Below, one piece after another: positions 1 through 8,764 of a stretch of 64,000 nucleotides of DNA. The first letter of the stretch is position 1; each line of letters starts with the position of its first letter. The DNA is from Deltaproteobacteria bacterium (lineage in GTDB: Bacteria > Desulfobacterota > Syntrophobacteria > Syntrophobacterales > Syntrophobacteraceae), in contig JAJYDE010000016.1 in the NCBI GenBank assembly GCA_021777755.1, forward strand, positions 1-64,000. The letters are read 5' to 3'. The position numbers and the translations under genes were made by a program. A model generated the notes under the pieces. It was not told the DNA's origin. It ran no database searches and saw only the letters and a list, made by a program, of their open reading frames with translations.

Positions 1-50
1 ACGCCGGGGGGGGTGCGCAAAATGGTTGTTTGATAAAAGATTAAGATGTA

Positions 51-2093
51 GTGCCACTGGCGGAATCTTTAAAGCCTAACTTATTGTTATTGTTTTTTGT
101 TTTTTCATGCGTGTTAAACTTGGGCTACGAGGGTTCGAAGCCGGGGCTTATCGTCCAGGGGCTGATCAAAATGGGGGTGATGAACGGCATGTTCATTATG
201 GACGAAGCGGACAAGACCGAAAAGTTCGCCATCGCCACCTTGCTTGAGATACTCGACCCGGAGCAAAACCACCTGTTTCACGATAAATACACTCAGAGCA
301 CCGTGGACATAGATCTTTCCAACTGCCATTTCATCCTTACGGCCAACACGGTGGAAAGCGTCCCGGAGGCCATCTTGAACCGATGCGAGGTGATCTTTCT
401 GGACCGCTACTCCGTGGACGAAAAAATCGCCATTGCCAGGGAATTTCTCATGGAGCGCATTCGCGAACGCTACATGATCGGCCGGGAGGAAATCGTATTC
501 GACCCGCGGGAGGAAACGGAAATTTTGAGGAGCCTCATCCGCGATTACACTTCCGAGGCCGGAGTGCGGGACCTTGAGCGCATCATGCGCACCCTTTTCC
601 TGAGGACCCAGCGTAAGGAGATAATGGTCAAAGGGAGGGTCTCGGTAACCCTGGATCTGACGAAGGTGGGCAAATATCTCGATGCTCCCAATCGGCAGCG
701 CCTCATAAATGAAGACGACCGCATCGGCGAGATGATGGCCCTCGGGGTAAACCTGGAAATGGGAGTGGGCGCCCTCATCCCCATCCAGGCAACACCGGTG
801 GGCTACGGGATGGACAGGAAAAACGGCGGTCAATCCTTCCTGAGTATGCTCCATACCACGGGAAACATCGAACGGGTGATGGATGAGAGCCGCAAAGTGG
901 CCTCAACGGCCATCCTCCATCTGTCAAGGGAACTGGGCATCGATTCGGCGGATACTTCGGTTCCGGTCCACCTGCACTTCATGGGCGGTTCGACCAAAAA
1001 GGACGGCCCTTCGGCGGGGGCGGCCATCGCCCTTGCGCTCGCCTCGCTTTTTTCGGGGCGCAAAGTGCGCCGGGACGTGGCGGCAACCGGTGAAATCGAT
1101 ACCCAGGGCCGGGTAACGGGCATAGGCGGAATGGCCGTGAAGTTGGAAACCGCTTACGCCGCAGGCTGCAGGACCCTGATCATTCCCAAGGAGAATTTGA
1201 CCGGAAACGAAGGGCTGGACAGGCTCCCGGACGCCCTCAAAAAGGAACTCCAGATTCTTACGTTCCAGCAGTGGGAAAGCGCCCATCAGCCCTACGACTA
1301 CTCCAACCACATGCTCCAGGTGATAGCCGTGGACGATATCGTCCAGGCCGCGAAGGTCGCCTTCATCGAGCAGGAAGAAATCGATTCGCTCGACCGCTTC
1401 TTCGAAGATCACGCGCAAAAGGCTTTCGCCGAATCGGCCTCGGTTGGAGCCCGAACGCTGCGCGTTGTCTTTGCCGATAACTTCGGTGTCCCCGGTCCTG
1501 AACTTCCCGGCTCCCATCTATGCTCGGGGGAGCACGAATGTGTCATTTTGGTGCGACCCGACTTCAAAGATGAGATTAACAGCAGGTTTGGCGATGGGGC
1601 CGGAAAACGGCACATCAGGGAATTCGACCCCGGCAGGGAGCGGCTCCGCGACGTGCTGTTGGAAATCAAGTCCCGTCATGCGAAAGTTTCGACCCGGCGG
1701 CGAAGACTTTCTCTTATCGCCCCCCTGGCCTTTCTCAAAAGAGAAGGAATTCGTCCCGAGCAGATGGTGAGCGAGGACGCTTTCGCCGGGATTCGGATTT
1801 TTGCCGACTCCTGCATGGCGGGAAATGTACCCGTTCGGGACTGCAGTGTGATCCTTGCCAGATCGCTTTCCCGCCTGATCGATCTGTCCGACGAGTTGCT
1901 CGAAAGCTGCCCGTTTCTATCCAAATCCGACGGGATCTACGCCCCGACGGTCGCCTTCATCCCTGAAAAATACCGGATCGATGTGCGCCGGGCCCAGGAG
2001 ATCCTCGACCGTTGTCTTTCCAAGTGGCTCGACATCGTTGAGGGAAAATCCGGCGACCAGGAGCCGGCTGTGCGCACGGGAACCAAGCCCTGA
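51..2093 (+). CDS. Lon-family ATP-dependent protease, N-terminus missing
   Basis: The readable homology begins near position 120 inside a Lon-type AAA+ module: a Walker B segment (FIMDEADK, residues 48-55), the LDPEQN motif and an arginine-finger region. A Lon S16 proteolytic domain follows (about 225-440), with the catalytic Ser in KDGPSAG (S321) and the catalytic Lys in GGMAVKLE (K364). The Lon substrate-binding domain and the Walker A motif are absent. The first ~70 bases of the frame are AT-rich, code for an unrelated hydrophobic run and open with GTG, so the true start is probably lost at the contig edge or by rearrangement. About 230 residues follow the protease domain, which classical Lon lacks; I do not recognise them. 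Family assignment is secure; whether this is a functional gene is not. Confidence 0.8.
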   Translation: MPLAESLKPNLLLLFFVFSCVLNLGYEGSKPGLIVQGLIKMGVMNGMFIMDEADKTEKFAIATLLEILDPEQNHLFHDKYTQSTVDIDLSNCHFILTANTVESVPEAILNRCEVIFLDRYSVDEKIAIAREFLMERIRERYMIGREEIVFDPREETEILRSLIRDYTSEAGVRDLERIMRTLFLRTQRKEIMVKGRVSVTLDLTKVGKYLDAPNRQRLINEDDRIGEMMALGVNLEMGVGALIPIQATPVGYGMDRKNGGQSFLSMLHTTGNIERVMDESRKVASTAILHLSRELGIDSADTSVPVHLHFMGGSTKKDGPSAGAAIALALASLFSGRKVRRDVAATGEIDTQGRVTGIGGMAVKLETAYAAGCRTLIIPKENLTGNEGLDRLPDALKKELQILTFQQWESAHQPYDYSNHMLQVIAVDDIVQAAKVAFIEQEEIDSLDRFFEDHAQKAFAESASVGARTLRVVFADNFGVPGPELPGSHLCSGEHECVILVRPDFKDEINSRFGDGAGKRHIREFDPGRERLRDVLLEIKSRHAKVSTRRRRLSLIAPLAFLKREGIRPEQMVSEDAFAGIRIFADSCMAGNVPVRDCSVILARSLSRLIDLSDELLESCPFLSKSDGIYAPTVAFIPEKYRIDVRRAQEILDRCLSKWLDIVEGKSGDQEPAVRTGTKP

Positions 2094-2325
2094 TCTTACG
2101 GCCCTGAAACCGTGCGGGCGTGCCGTGCGGAAAGGGAACCGGAAAAAATGGCGGGCCCGATTACCGACGGCTAACAGAATTTAAACGCGGCTTTGAGGCA
2201 ATCCGATCCAGCCTTATCCCGGTATCGGCGCACCGGGAAAAAAGATGGTTCGCCGAACGTGCGGGAGCTGGTGGGGGAGTGTTGGGGTTCGCCTTGGCTC
2301 ACCCCAGGAGAACCAAGTTGGTGTT

Positions 2326-3786
2326 TCAAATCATAAACCGCGGAGTCCGGAGGTGAAAATCGGTGGCCTGCTCGAACTGGTGGGCTACGCGCAGGACCAT
2401 CTCCTCGCGGAAATGAGGTCCGAGGATCTGGAGGCCGATCGGCAGGTTTTGCGAAGTAAATCCGCAAGGCACCGAGATTCCCGGAATTCCGGCAAGACTT
2501 GCCGGAAGGGTGAACACGTCGCTCAAATACATCTGGAGCGGGTCGGATTTCTCCCCGATTTTAAAGGCCGGTACGGGGGAGACGGGGGCAAGGATGGCGT
2601 CACATTTTTCGAAGGCGTCGAGAAAATCGCGCTTGATGAGCGTTCTTACCTGGGAGGCCTTTTTGTAGTAGGCATCGAAGTAGCCTGCCGACAAGACGTA
2701 AGTGCCGAGCATGATACGGCGTTTTACCTCCGATCCGAACCCCTCGGAGCGGCTCTTTCGGTACATTTCCATAAGATCGGGGCTGTTTTGCGCCCGGTGG
2801 CCGTATTTGACGCCGTCGTAGCGGGCCAGGTTGGACGAGGCTTCCGCCGGGGCTATTATGTAATAGGCCGCGATGCCGTATTCGGTATGTGGAAGCGTGA
2901 TATCGACAATCTTGGCGCCAAGGCCGCGGCAGGTGTCTATGGCCTCGCGAACGGCCCTGTCGACTTCCGGGTCTGTGCCCTCGATGAAATACTGGCGGGG
3001 AATCCCCAGACGAAGACCCTGGAGCGAATGATCGAGCGCCGCCCGGTAATCGGGGACCGGTAGATCGACCGAAGTCGAATCCGCCGGATCGTAGCCCGCG
3101 ATCGCCTGGAGCAAAATGGCCGCGTCTTCGACGTCACGCGTGATGGGGCCTATCTGGTCGAGCGAGGAGGCAAAAGCGACGAGTCCGAAGCGTGAAACCC
3201 GGCCGTAAGTGGGTTTTAGGCCCACAACGCCGCAAAAAGAGGAGGGTTGGCGAATGGAGCCCCCGGTGTCGGTCCCGAGTGCCCCGGCGCAAAGACCGGC
3301 TGCAACCGCGGCCGCCGACCCGCCGCTCGATCCTCCCGGCACCCGTTCGGTGTCCCACGGGTTGCGGGTCTTGAGGAAAGCCGAATTCTCCGTCGATGAT
3401 CCCATCGCGAATTCATCGAGGTTGGTCTTGCCGATGAAAATCGCCCCGGCCTTCCGCAGCTTTGCGGTTACAGTGGCGTCGTAGGGAGAAACAAACCCTG
3501 CCAGAATTCGGGAGGCGCAGGTCGTAAGAGCCCCCTTCATGCATATGACGTCTTTTATGGCTATCGGCGTTCCGGCGATGGGTGAAGCCGCGTAATCCAG
3601 GGCCCCGGAATCGAAGAGCCGGGCTTGCTCGACGGCTTTTTCCGAAAAGGCGGCAAGGTAGGAATTGAGTTTGGGATCGATGGCGCTGATTCGTTCCAGG
3701 AATGCCGAGACGATTTCGAGGGCGCCGAGCTTGCGGCTTTCCAGCAGATCGTGTATCCGGTGAAGGGGAAGAGAGTGGATTTCCAT
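2326..3786 (-). CDS. gatA: Glu-tRNA(Gln)/Asp-tRNA(Asn) amidotransferase subunit A
   Basis: GatA is the amidase subunit that releases ammonia from glutamine for conversion of misacylated Glu-tRNA(Gln) or Asp-tRNA(Asn). The 486-residue length is typical. The amidase-signature triad is visible: Lys in TPIAIKDV (K78), cis-Ser in the GGSSGGS loop (S153) and nucleophile Ser in GTDTGGS (S177), with spacing matching characterised GatA proteins. The ATG follows a GGAGAAAAGG purine stretch. It lies 21 bases downstream of gatC on the same strand, so the two are co-transcribed. gatB, needed for the complex, is not in this window. Confidence 0.97.
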   Translation of the reverse strand: MEIHSLPLHRIHDLLESRKLGALEIVSAFLERISAIDPKLNSYLAAFSEKAVEQARLFDSGALDYAASPIAGTPIAIKDVICMKGALTTCASRILAGFVSPYDATVTAKLRKAGAIFIGKTNLDEFAMGSSTENSAFLKTRNPWDTERVPGGSSGGSAAAVAAGLCAGALGTDTGGSIRQPSSFCGVVGLKPTYGRVSRFGLVAFASSLDQIGPITRDVEDAAILLQAIAGYDPADSTSVDLPVPDYRAALDHSLQGLRLGIPRQYFIEGTDPEVDRAVREAIDTCRGLGAKIVDITLPHTEYGIAAYYIIAPAEASSNLARYDGVKYGHRAQNSPDLMEMYRKSRSEGFGSEVKRRIMLGTYVLSAGYFDAYYKKASQVRTLIKRDFLDAFEKCDAILAPVSPVPAFKIGEKSDPLQMYLSDVFTLPASLAGIPGISVPCGFTSQNLPIGLQILGPHFREEMVLRVAHQFEQATDFHLRTPRFMI

Positions 3787-3807
3787 AACAAATTGCCTTT
3801 TCTCCAG

Positions 3808-4098
3808 CTAAAGTACCCTTGGCACGACAAAGTTTACGCCGTCGGTTCCCGGCGCGTTTGCAAGCGAGTCCTTGCGGTCCAAAGAGGGCTCGACGCAGTC
3901 GGGGCGAAATACGTTTCGCAGCTCCACGGCATGCGTGGTCGGTTCGACCTCGCCGGTATCGAGTTCGTTGAGTTTGTCCATGTATCCCAGAATGGCATTC
4001 ATCTGGCCGGTCATCTGTTGCTCTTCGGCCTCGGTAAGTTCGAGCCGGGCCAGTAGGGCCACATGGCGAACCTCTTGCCTGGTGATCTTGGAGTCCAT
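3808..4098 (-). CDS. gatC: Glu-tRNA(Gln) amidotransferase subunit C
   Basis: This 96-residue protein has the GatC pattern: an N-terminal helix with VRHVALLARLEL, a helix ending in LGYMDKLNELDT, then VEPTTHAVELRN and a C-terminal VNFVVPRVL. GatC wraps around the GatA-GatB interface and stabilises the heterotrimer. The ATG is preceded by GAGAGGAAACGAA, a good ribosome-binding site. It sits between gatA (21 bases downstream) and the 177-aa unknown gene (22 bases upstream), so it is internal to a four-gene operon. Confidence 0.96.
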   Translation of the reverse strand: MDSKITRQEVRHVALLARLELTEAEEQQMTGQMNAILGYMDKLNELDTGEVEPTTHAVELRNVFRPDCVEPSLDRKDSLANAPGTDGVNFVVPRVL

Positions 4099-4120
4099 TT
4101 CGTTTCCTCTCTTGGAATAA

Positions 4121-4654
4121 TCAGTCCGACAGGAAGTTTTCCATCGTCCGGCAGTCTTTGAAGGCAGCCAGCACTTCTGGCAAACCCTGCATGCGAGTTT
4201 TTTGCAGCAGATCGAAAGTCAGCGCATGCACATGTTTTTCCTCGGCTTCCTGTTCGGCCGTGGTGGAATCGAACCTCTGCAGAAACTTTGCGAACCTCAC
4301 CACGTGAATCAGTTCGTGCGTGACGATGTAAGCCGTAAGGGGAAAAAGCCGTATGCCCTCATCGCGCTCGACGGCCCGGCGGATCACATGGTCCTGAATG
4401 CAGATCTTGAAAAAGTCCCCGGGCTCGCTTCCCCGCGTTTTTTCCACCAGGCGTCTCACATAGCGCCTGATTTGGGCGAAAGCAAGGTCGGTTATCTCTT
4501 CCTCGTCGAGGCCGGAAAGGCTTTGAATATCGTAGCGATATCTTTTCCACTCGGAAGTCGAGATCTTGTAATAGTCGCTTATGAGATCTTCCGAGACTTC
4601 AATGGCCTGGGCAAGGACGGCGATTTTTTCAGTCTCGAAAGCCAGTCGTATCAT
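4121..4654 (-). CDS. Conserved unknown protein with a metalloprotease-like HELIH motif
   Basis: A 177-residue soluble, mostly helical protein of a family I cannot name. The clearest feature is THELIHVVRFAKF near residues 112-124, an HExxH zinc-metallopeptidase-type helix, followed about 15 residues later by the acidic stretch EQEAEEKH that could supply a third ligand. No signal peptide or membrane segment is seen. Its ATG overlaps the stop of the upstream 50-aa ORF (ATGA), and gatC starts 22 bases downstream, so it belongs to the same transcript as gatCA. A zinc peptidase or a metal-binding regulator are both possible; no substrate can be inferred. Confidence 0.8.
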   Translation of the reverse strand: MIRLAFETEKIAVLAQAIEVSEDLISDYYKISTSEWKRYRYDIQSLSGLDEEEITDLAFAQIRRYVRRLVEKTRGSEPGDFFKICIQDHVIRRAVERDEGIRLFPLTAYIVTHELIHVVRFAKFLQRFDSTTAEQEAEEKHVHALTFDLLQKTRMQGLPEVLAAFKDCRTMENFLSD

Positions 4655-4803
4655 CTTCTTTCCCCGAATCCCCCCGCCTGCGGATGTTCGAATCTACCGA
4701 TTCTCTCTATGTACAAGACTTCCATCGCCAATTCAACTGGTTCGAAGAATTTTGAAAGAATCCTGGTCTGCCGCCGCGGGCCCAAAACGGGTTTTGAATT
4801 CAT
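4651..4803 (-). CDS. Small 50-aa protein translationally coupled to the HELIH protein
   Basis: The ATG at 4803 is preceded by AGAGG with an eight-base gap, a normal ribosome-binding site. The product is 50 residues, basic at the N-terminus (LGPRRQTR), with a central LAMEVLYIERIG segment and a Gly/Arg tail. Its TGA shares four bases with the ATG of the 177-aa gene (ATGA), the usual arrangement for translational coupling. It would be the first gene of the gatCA operon. I do not recognise a family. An upstream in-frame Met at 4911 is less likely because it has no comparable ribosome-binding site. Confidence 0.55.
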   Translation of the reverse strand: MNSKPVLGPRRQTRILSKFFEPVELAMEVLYIERIGRFEHPQAGGFGERR

Positions 4804-5117
4804 TTGACAACCTCTTTGCACTTTGATTAAGTGAGCCGATGGGCGTTGTTGTGCGATCTTTCTCATGCCGGTTTCCCGCCGCGTTGGACCCTGGAGCACC
4901 GGCTTTCGCATCGATGCGCAGTCGCAATTGGTCCGGCAAATCTGCTGGCAAGGTGCCGGGGATTGGAGCTATTCCCCGTCTCGGGTTTGTCATTACAATT
5001 AAATAAAATTTTCTCAATTCGAAGAACTTTCCAAACCGGCCCCTTTTGCGCCCGGGTTGGAAAGGCGCCCGGGTTGAAGGGCTTCAACTCGCCGGCCGAC
5101 TTCGAGGAGGTGAGGCA
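4804..5117. promoter_or_regulatory. Divergent intergenic region with palindrome and direct repeats
   Basis: This gap separates the leftward gatCA operon from the rightward mutase operon. It contains a perfect 12-bp palindrome, CGCATCGATGCG, at 4907-4918, an AT-rich patch around 4990-5015 suitable for a promoter, and two exact copies of GCGCCCGGGTTG at 5048-5059 and 5065-5076, 17 bp apart. The palindrome and repeats could be regulator sites. No convincing -35/-10 pair was found. Confidence 0.4.
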
Positions 5118-6818
5118 ATGGGAAAACAAAATCTTTCCGAATCGGCGCTCGATCGTATCGAGAAGGAACACGCGGAGTGGCTGGAGGAGTACCGCAAGGC
5201 CCAGAAAAAGGTCCCCGAGAGGCTAAGCAGGTTCTCAACGGTTTCCGACCTCGAAGTCAAGCAGCTCTATACGCCGCTTGATATCCGGGACAAGGACTTT
5301 TCAGAAGAAATCGGATTTCCGGGAAAATACCCCTATACCCGGGGCGTGCAGAGCACGATGTACAGGGCCCGCCACTGGACCATGCGAATGTTTGCCGGGT
5401 TGGGAAACGCCGATGATACGAACCAGCGTTTTCACTATCTGATCAGTCACGGGGAAACGGGCCTTAGCACCGCTTTCGATTTTCCGACACTCATGGGCTA
5501 CGATACCTGCTCGCCTCTTGCCCGGGGCGAGTGCGGCAAATGCGGGGTAGCCATCGACACCCTCGAAGACATGGGCCGGCTCTTTGCCAATATCAACCTG
5601 GAGGAGGTCACCACTTCGATGACCATCAATCCGCCGGCTTCCGTCATGTGGGCGATGTATATCGCCAACGCCGAAAAACAGGGCTATTCGCGAAAAAAAC
5701 TTGGCGGTACGATTCAAAACGATTGCCTGAAGGAGTTCATCGCCCAGAAGACGCTCATGCTCCCGCCCGTGCCCAGTTTGAGGTTGGTGACCGATACGGT
5801 GGAATTCGGCACCAGGGAGGTCCCCCGCTGGAACACCATCAGCATCAGCGGCTATCACATAAGAGAGGCGGGTGCCACCGCCGTCCAGGAACTGGCCTTC
5901 ACCATCCATGACGGCATCACCTACGTTGAGGAAGCCATGAAAAGAGGGCTCAAGGTCGATGACTTCGCCTGCAGGCTCTCCTTTTTCTGGAACTCGCACA
6001 TAGATTTTTTCGAGGAAATAGCCAAGATGCGCGCAAGCAGGCGGATTTGGGCAAGGCTTATGAAAGAGCGCTTCGGGGCCAAGGACCCGAGGTCCATGCT
6101 GATGCGCTTCCACACCCAGACGGCCGGCTGTTCTCTTACCGCCCAGGAACCCTACAACAACGTCGTTCGCACCACCATGGAAGGCCTTGCCGCCGTCCTT
6201 GGAGGCACCCAGTCGCTGCACACCAATTCCCTGGATGAAGTCTACATGATTCCAAGCGAGCAGGCCGCGCTCATAGCTTTGCGCACCCAGCAGATAATCG
6301 CCGAGGAAACCGGGGTCACAAACGTCATCGATCCTCTCGGGGGCTCCTATTTCATCGAGGCCTTGACCGACAAGATGGAGGAGGAAGCCATGGCCTATAT
6401 CCGCAAGATCGATGAACTGGGCGGAATGGTCGCGGCCATCGAGCGGGATTATCCGCAGATGGAGATCGCCGATGCGGCTTTCCATTTCCAGAGGCAGATC
6501 GAGGCGGGCGAGAAAACGGTGATCGGGGTGAACAAGTATGTGTCCGAGCGTCCGGACTTGGAATTCGTCCTGAAAATAGACGACGAGATCGAGCGCAATC
6601 AGATCGAGCGGACCGAGCGCTTCAAGCAAAACCGCGACAAGGCCGGGTTCCAAAAGGCGATGGACGCTCTGCGGCGCAGGTGCGAAGGGGCTGCGTGCTG
6701 GGAAAACAACGTCATGCCCGCCCTTGTCGATGCTGTGCGCGCAGGCGCCACGGAGCAGGAATGCTGCGATCTCTACAGAGAGGTTTTCGGAACCTACACG
6801 GACCCGGGGACGTTTTGA
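5118..6818 (+). CDS. B12-dependent acyl-CoA mutase, large subunit (isobutyryl-CoA mutase type residues)
   Basis: This 566-residue protein is the substrate-binding TIM-barrel subunit of the methylmalonyl-CoA mutase superfamily, which rearranges acyl-CoA carbon skeletons by adenosylcobalamin radical chemistry. Recognisable segments are [38 protein letters not shown] and RFHTQTAG. Positions that set substrate choice differ from true methylmalonyl-CoA mutase. The residue equivalent to Tyr89 of the Propionibacterium enzyme is Phe (F92), and that equivalent to Arg207, which binds the substrate carboxylate, is Gln (Q210). His244 is kept (H247). Phe plus Gln is the isobutyryl-CoA mutase pattern. The ATG at 5118 follows GAGGAGGTGAGG; an upstream in-frame Met at 5046 lies in the repeat-bearing leader and lacks such a site. 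The B12 subunit and meaB follow. Confidence 0.92.
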   Translation: MGKQNLSESALDRIEKEHAEWLEEYRKAQKKVPERLSRFSTVSDLEVKQLYTPLDIRDKDFSEEIGFPGKYPYTRGVQSTMYRARHWTMRMFAGLGNADDTNQRFHYLISHGETGLSTAFDFPTLMGYDTCSPLARGECGKCGVAIDTLEDMGRLFANINLEEVTTSMTINPPASVMWAMYIANAEKQGYSRKKLGGTIQNDCLKEFIAQKTLMLPPVPSLRLVTDTVEFGTREVPRWNTISISGYHIREAGATAVQELAFTIHDGITYVEEAMKRGLKVDDFACRLSFFWNSHIDFFEEIAKMRASRRIWARLMKERFGAKDPRSMLMRFHTQTAGCSLTAQEPYNNVVRTTMEGLAAVLGGTQSLHTNSLDEVYMIPSEQAALIALRTQQIIAEETGVTNVIDPLGGSYFIEALTDKMEEEAMAYIRKIDELGGMVAAIERDYPQMEIADAAFHFQRQIEAGEKTVIGVNKYVSERPDLEFVLKIDDEIERNQIERTERFKQNRDKAGFQKAMDALRRRCEGAACWENNVMPALVDAVRAGATEQECCDLYREVFGTYTDPGTF

Positions 6819-6841
6819 GGGAAAAAAGAGCGTGGCGGGGA

Positions 6842-6861
6842 GCGGGAAGAGCTCTTCCCGC
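6842..6861. other. 20-bp perfect palindrome between mutase subunits
   Basis: GCGGGAAGAGCTCTTCCCGC is perfectly self-complementary and lies in the 74-base gap between the large and small mutase genes. No T-run follows, so it is not a classical terminator. It could form a cruciform or mRNA hairpin that tunes the ratio of the two subunits, or a dimeric protein site. Confidence 0.5.
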
Positions 6862-6892
6862 CGCCGGCTACTTCCAGGAAAGGACAGTTTCC

Positions 6893-7321
6893 ATGGCAAA
6901 TGGCAGAAAAATTCGTATCTTGGTTGCCAAACCCGGGCTCGACGGCCACGACCGTGGTGCGCGGGTAGTGGCCCGCGCATTTCGCGACGCGGGTTTCGAG
7001 GTCATCTACACGGGATGTCATCAAACGCCCGAGCAGATCGTGAGCACGGCTCTCCAGGAAGACGTCGATCTGATCGGTTTGAGCATTCTTTCCGGTGCTC
7101 ACAGATACTCGTTTCCCCGGATCATGGAGCTTTTGAGGGAAAACAATGCCGCAGACATAGCGGTTGTGGGGGGAGGCATATTTCCTCTGGAGGATATCCC
7201 GATGCTCAAGGAGTGCGGCATAAAGGAAATTTTCGAGCCGGGAGCAAAACTTGGCGACATTATCGAATGGGTGGGCAAAAACATCTCCGCCCATGGCGAT
7301 GCGGCGCCTCTTTCGAGCTGA
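6893..7321 (+). CDS. Acyl-CoA mutase B12-binding small subunit
   Basis: This 142-residue protein is a stand-alone cobalamin-binding Rossmann domain. It has the base-off/His-on motif LDGHDRG (DxHxxG), the LSILSGAH segment and the VVGGG loop before the last helix. It supplies B12 to the preceding large subunit, giving a two-subunit mutase as in IcmA/IcmB. The ATG at 6893 follows AGGAAAGGACAGTTTCC and matches the usual N-terminus ([15 protein letters not shown]). The gene is 74 bases after the large subunit and 65 bases before meaB. Confidence 0.93.
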   Translation: MANGRKIRILVAKPGLDGHDRGARVVARAFRDAGFEVIYTGCHQTPEQIVSTALQEDVDLIGLSILSGAHRYSFPRIMELLRENNAADIAVVGGGIFPLEDIPMLKECGIKEIFEPGAKLGDIIEWVGKNISAHGDAAPLSS

Positions 7322-7386
7322 AACCGGGTTATTTTTCTCACGCGTGGCGGAGACCTTTTTTTCGGCTCCGACGAAGGAACTGATTC

Positions 7387-8334
7387 ATGGATATCATCCA
7401 GCAGATAGTTGCCGGCGATGTCAGGACCATCGCTCGTGTCCTGCGGGACATCGACGATGAGTTGCCGTCCTCCCGGGAGGTCCTTCAGAGGCTTTATCCT
7501 CACACGGGCAAGGCTCACGTCATCGGCTTCACCGGTTCTCCGGGTGTGGGGAAAAGTTCGCTCGTAGACCAGGTGGCGACCCATTACCGCAAGGACTCGA
7601 AGACGGTTGGCATTCTGGCCGTCGATCCGACAAGCCCCTTTACGGGCGGCGCCATACTTGGCGACCGCATTCGGATGCAACGCCATTTTCTCGATCCGGG
7701 CGTTTTCATTCGCAGCCTGGCCACGCGTGGCCAGTTCGGCGGCCTTACCCGGTCGACAAACGACATGGTAAACGTGCTCGATGCGGCGGGCAAGGACGTG
7801 GTACTGGTTGAAACCGTCGGAGTGGGCCAGGATGAAGTCGAAGTGGCGAACAGCGCCCACACGACCGTTTTGGTCATGATCCCGGGAATGGGCGACGACA
7901 TACAGGCCATAAAGGCGGGGATCATGGAGATCGGCAACATATTCGTGGTGAACAAGGCCGACCGCGAAGGTTCGCGCAAGACCGTGCGCGAGTTGATGAA
8001 CCTGATCGAGATCGGCGTTCGAAGGCGAAACGGCGAGGAGTGGGAGCCGCGGATAATTGAAACCGAAGCCGTAAAGGGCCGGGGCATCGACAAGCTCTAC
8101 GAGACGATCGAACAGCACAAGGCCTACCTTCTTGCAACCGGTTCGCAGAGGTGGCGCGAGGCCGTCGAAAAGCGCACCAGGCTCCAACTGCTCGGGGTGC
8201 TCAAAGACCTGGCCTTCCGGGCCGCCCTGGAAAGAATCGAGGCCCGGGGAGATTCCATCGATGAGATGGTGAGAAGAATCGTTGACAGGCAATCGGACCC
8301 CTACAGCGTTGCCCGGCAAATTCTCGAAAAATAG
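7387..8334 (+). CDS. meaB: MeaB-type G-protein chaperone of the B12 mutase
   Basis: A 315-residue SIMIBI-class GTPase with P-loop GSPGVGKSS (about residues 54-62), DPTSPFTGGA, LVETVGVGQDEVE (switch/DxxG region) and NKAD (guanine specificity). MeaB proteins load adenosylcobalamin onto the mutase, protect it from inactivation and edit out damaged cofactor. Position directly after the two mutase genes fits this role, and the older name ArgK/LAO transport ATPase does not apply. The C-terminal helix that dimerises the protein is present. A terminator-like hairpin follows. Confidence 0.95.
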   Translation: MDIIQQIVAGDVRTIARVLRDIDDELPSSREVLQRLYPHTGKAHVIGFTGSPGVGKSSLVDQVATHYRKDSKTVGILAVDPTSPFTGGAILGDRIRMQRHFLDPGVFIRSLATRGQFGGLTRSTNDMVNVLDAAGKDVVLVETVGVGQDEVEVANSAHTTVLVMIPGMGDDIQAIKAGIMEIGNIFVVNKADREGSRKTVRELMNLIEIGVRRRNGEEWEPRIIETEAVKGRGIDKLYETIEQHKAYLLATGSQRWREAVEKRTRLQLLGVLKDLAFRAALERIEARGDSIDEMVRRIVDRQSDPYSVARQILEK

Positions 8335-8349
8335 TTGAAACGGAAATCG

Positions 8350-8397
8350 CGGGGAGCCGAGAAGAAATCTTCTTTTTTGCTCCCCGTTGCCTTTTTT
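8350..8397 (+). terminator. Rho-independent terminator after meaB
   Basis: CGGGGAGC at 8350-8357 pairs with GCTCCCCG at 8379-8386; the interior contains a further GAAGAAATCTTC-type pairing, and TTTTTT follows at 8392-8397. It closes the mutase operon. Confidence 0.75.
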
Positions 8398-8512
8398 ACC
8401 ACTTTGCCCGCCACAGCCCTTTCCGCGTGATAAGCAGAAGTCACGACTTTAATATCCGACAGCGCGGCTGATAAGCCGATTCCGGGTATCTGTCAATTGA
8501 TGGAGAGTGCAA

Positions 8513-8671
8513 ATGAGCGAGTTGTTAATAGGCCTGTGCATCGGTTTGTTTATTGGCGCCTCATTGGGTGTTGTGATCATGGGGCTGTTGTGCTCTCGCA
8601 GTTTGGAGCTGGCCCGGTCGGATGCGGATTATTGGCGCTCAAGTTGCGCGGTATCGAAGACCACGGCGTAG
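8513..8671 (+). CDS. Small single-pass membrane protein, 52 aa
   Basis: The ATG at 8513 follows GGAGAGTGCAA. The product starts with MSELLIG and has one hydrophobic span of about 22 residues rich in glycine (GLCIGLFIGASLGVV), containing GxxxG-like spacing used for helix packing. A short charged tail (SLELARSDADYW) and a Ser/Thr end follow. It is bounded by its own terminator at 8694-8733. I do not recognise a family. The clear ribosome-binding site, membrane-protein composition and neat boundaries argue that it is real. Confidence 0.55.
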   Translation: MSELLIGLCIGLFIGASLGVVIMGLLCSRSLELARSDADYWRSSCAVSKTTA

Positions 8672-8693
8672 CGCGAGGGGATGGAAGGGAGAT

Positions 8694-8733
8694 GAAAAAA
8701 CCGGCGATCCGTGAGGACCGCCGGTTCTTTTTT
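8694..8733. terminator. Bidirectional terminator between small membrane protein and hppA
   Basis: AACCGGCG (8699-8706) pairs with CGCCGGTT (8719-8726). An A-run precedes and a T-run follows, so it can end transcription from both converging genes. A second hairpin, AGCGGGCT/AGCCCGCT at about 8739-8756, lies between it and the hppA stop. Confidence 0.8.
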
Positions 8734-8764
8734 GCTCAAGCGGGCTTGAGCCCGCTGGGCGTTC

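Noticed and set aside
114-854. Leftward 246-codon open frame at the window start
   Set aside because: Antisense to the Lon AAA+ and protease regions, whose conserved motifs fix the coding strand.
5301-6980. Leftward 559-codon open frame opposite the mutase large subunit
   Set aside because: Shadow of a strongly conserved gene; it also runs across the operon gap and has no start signal.
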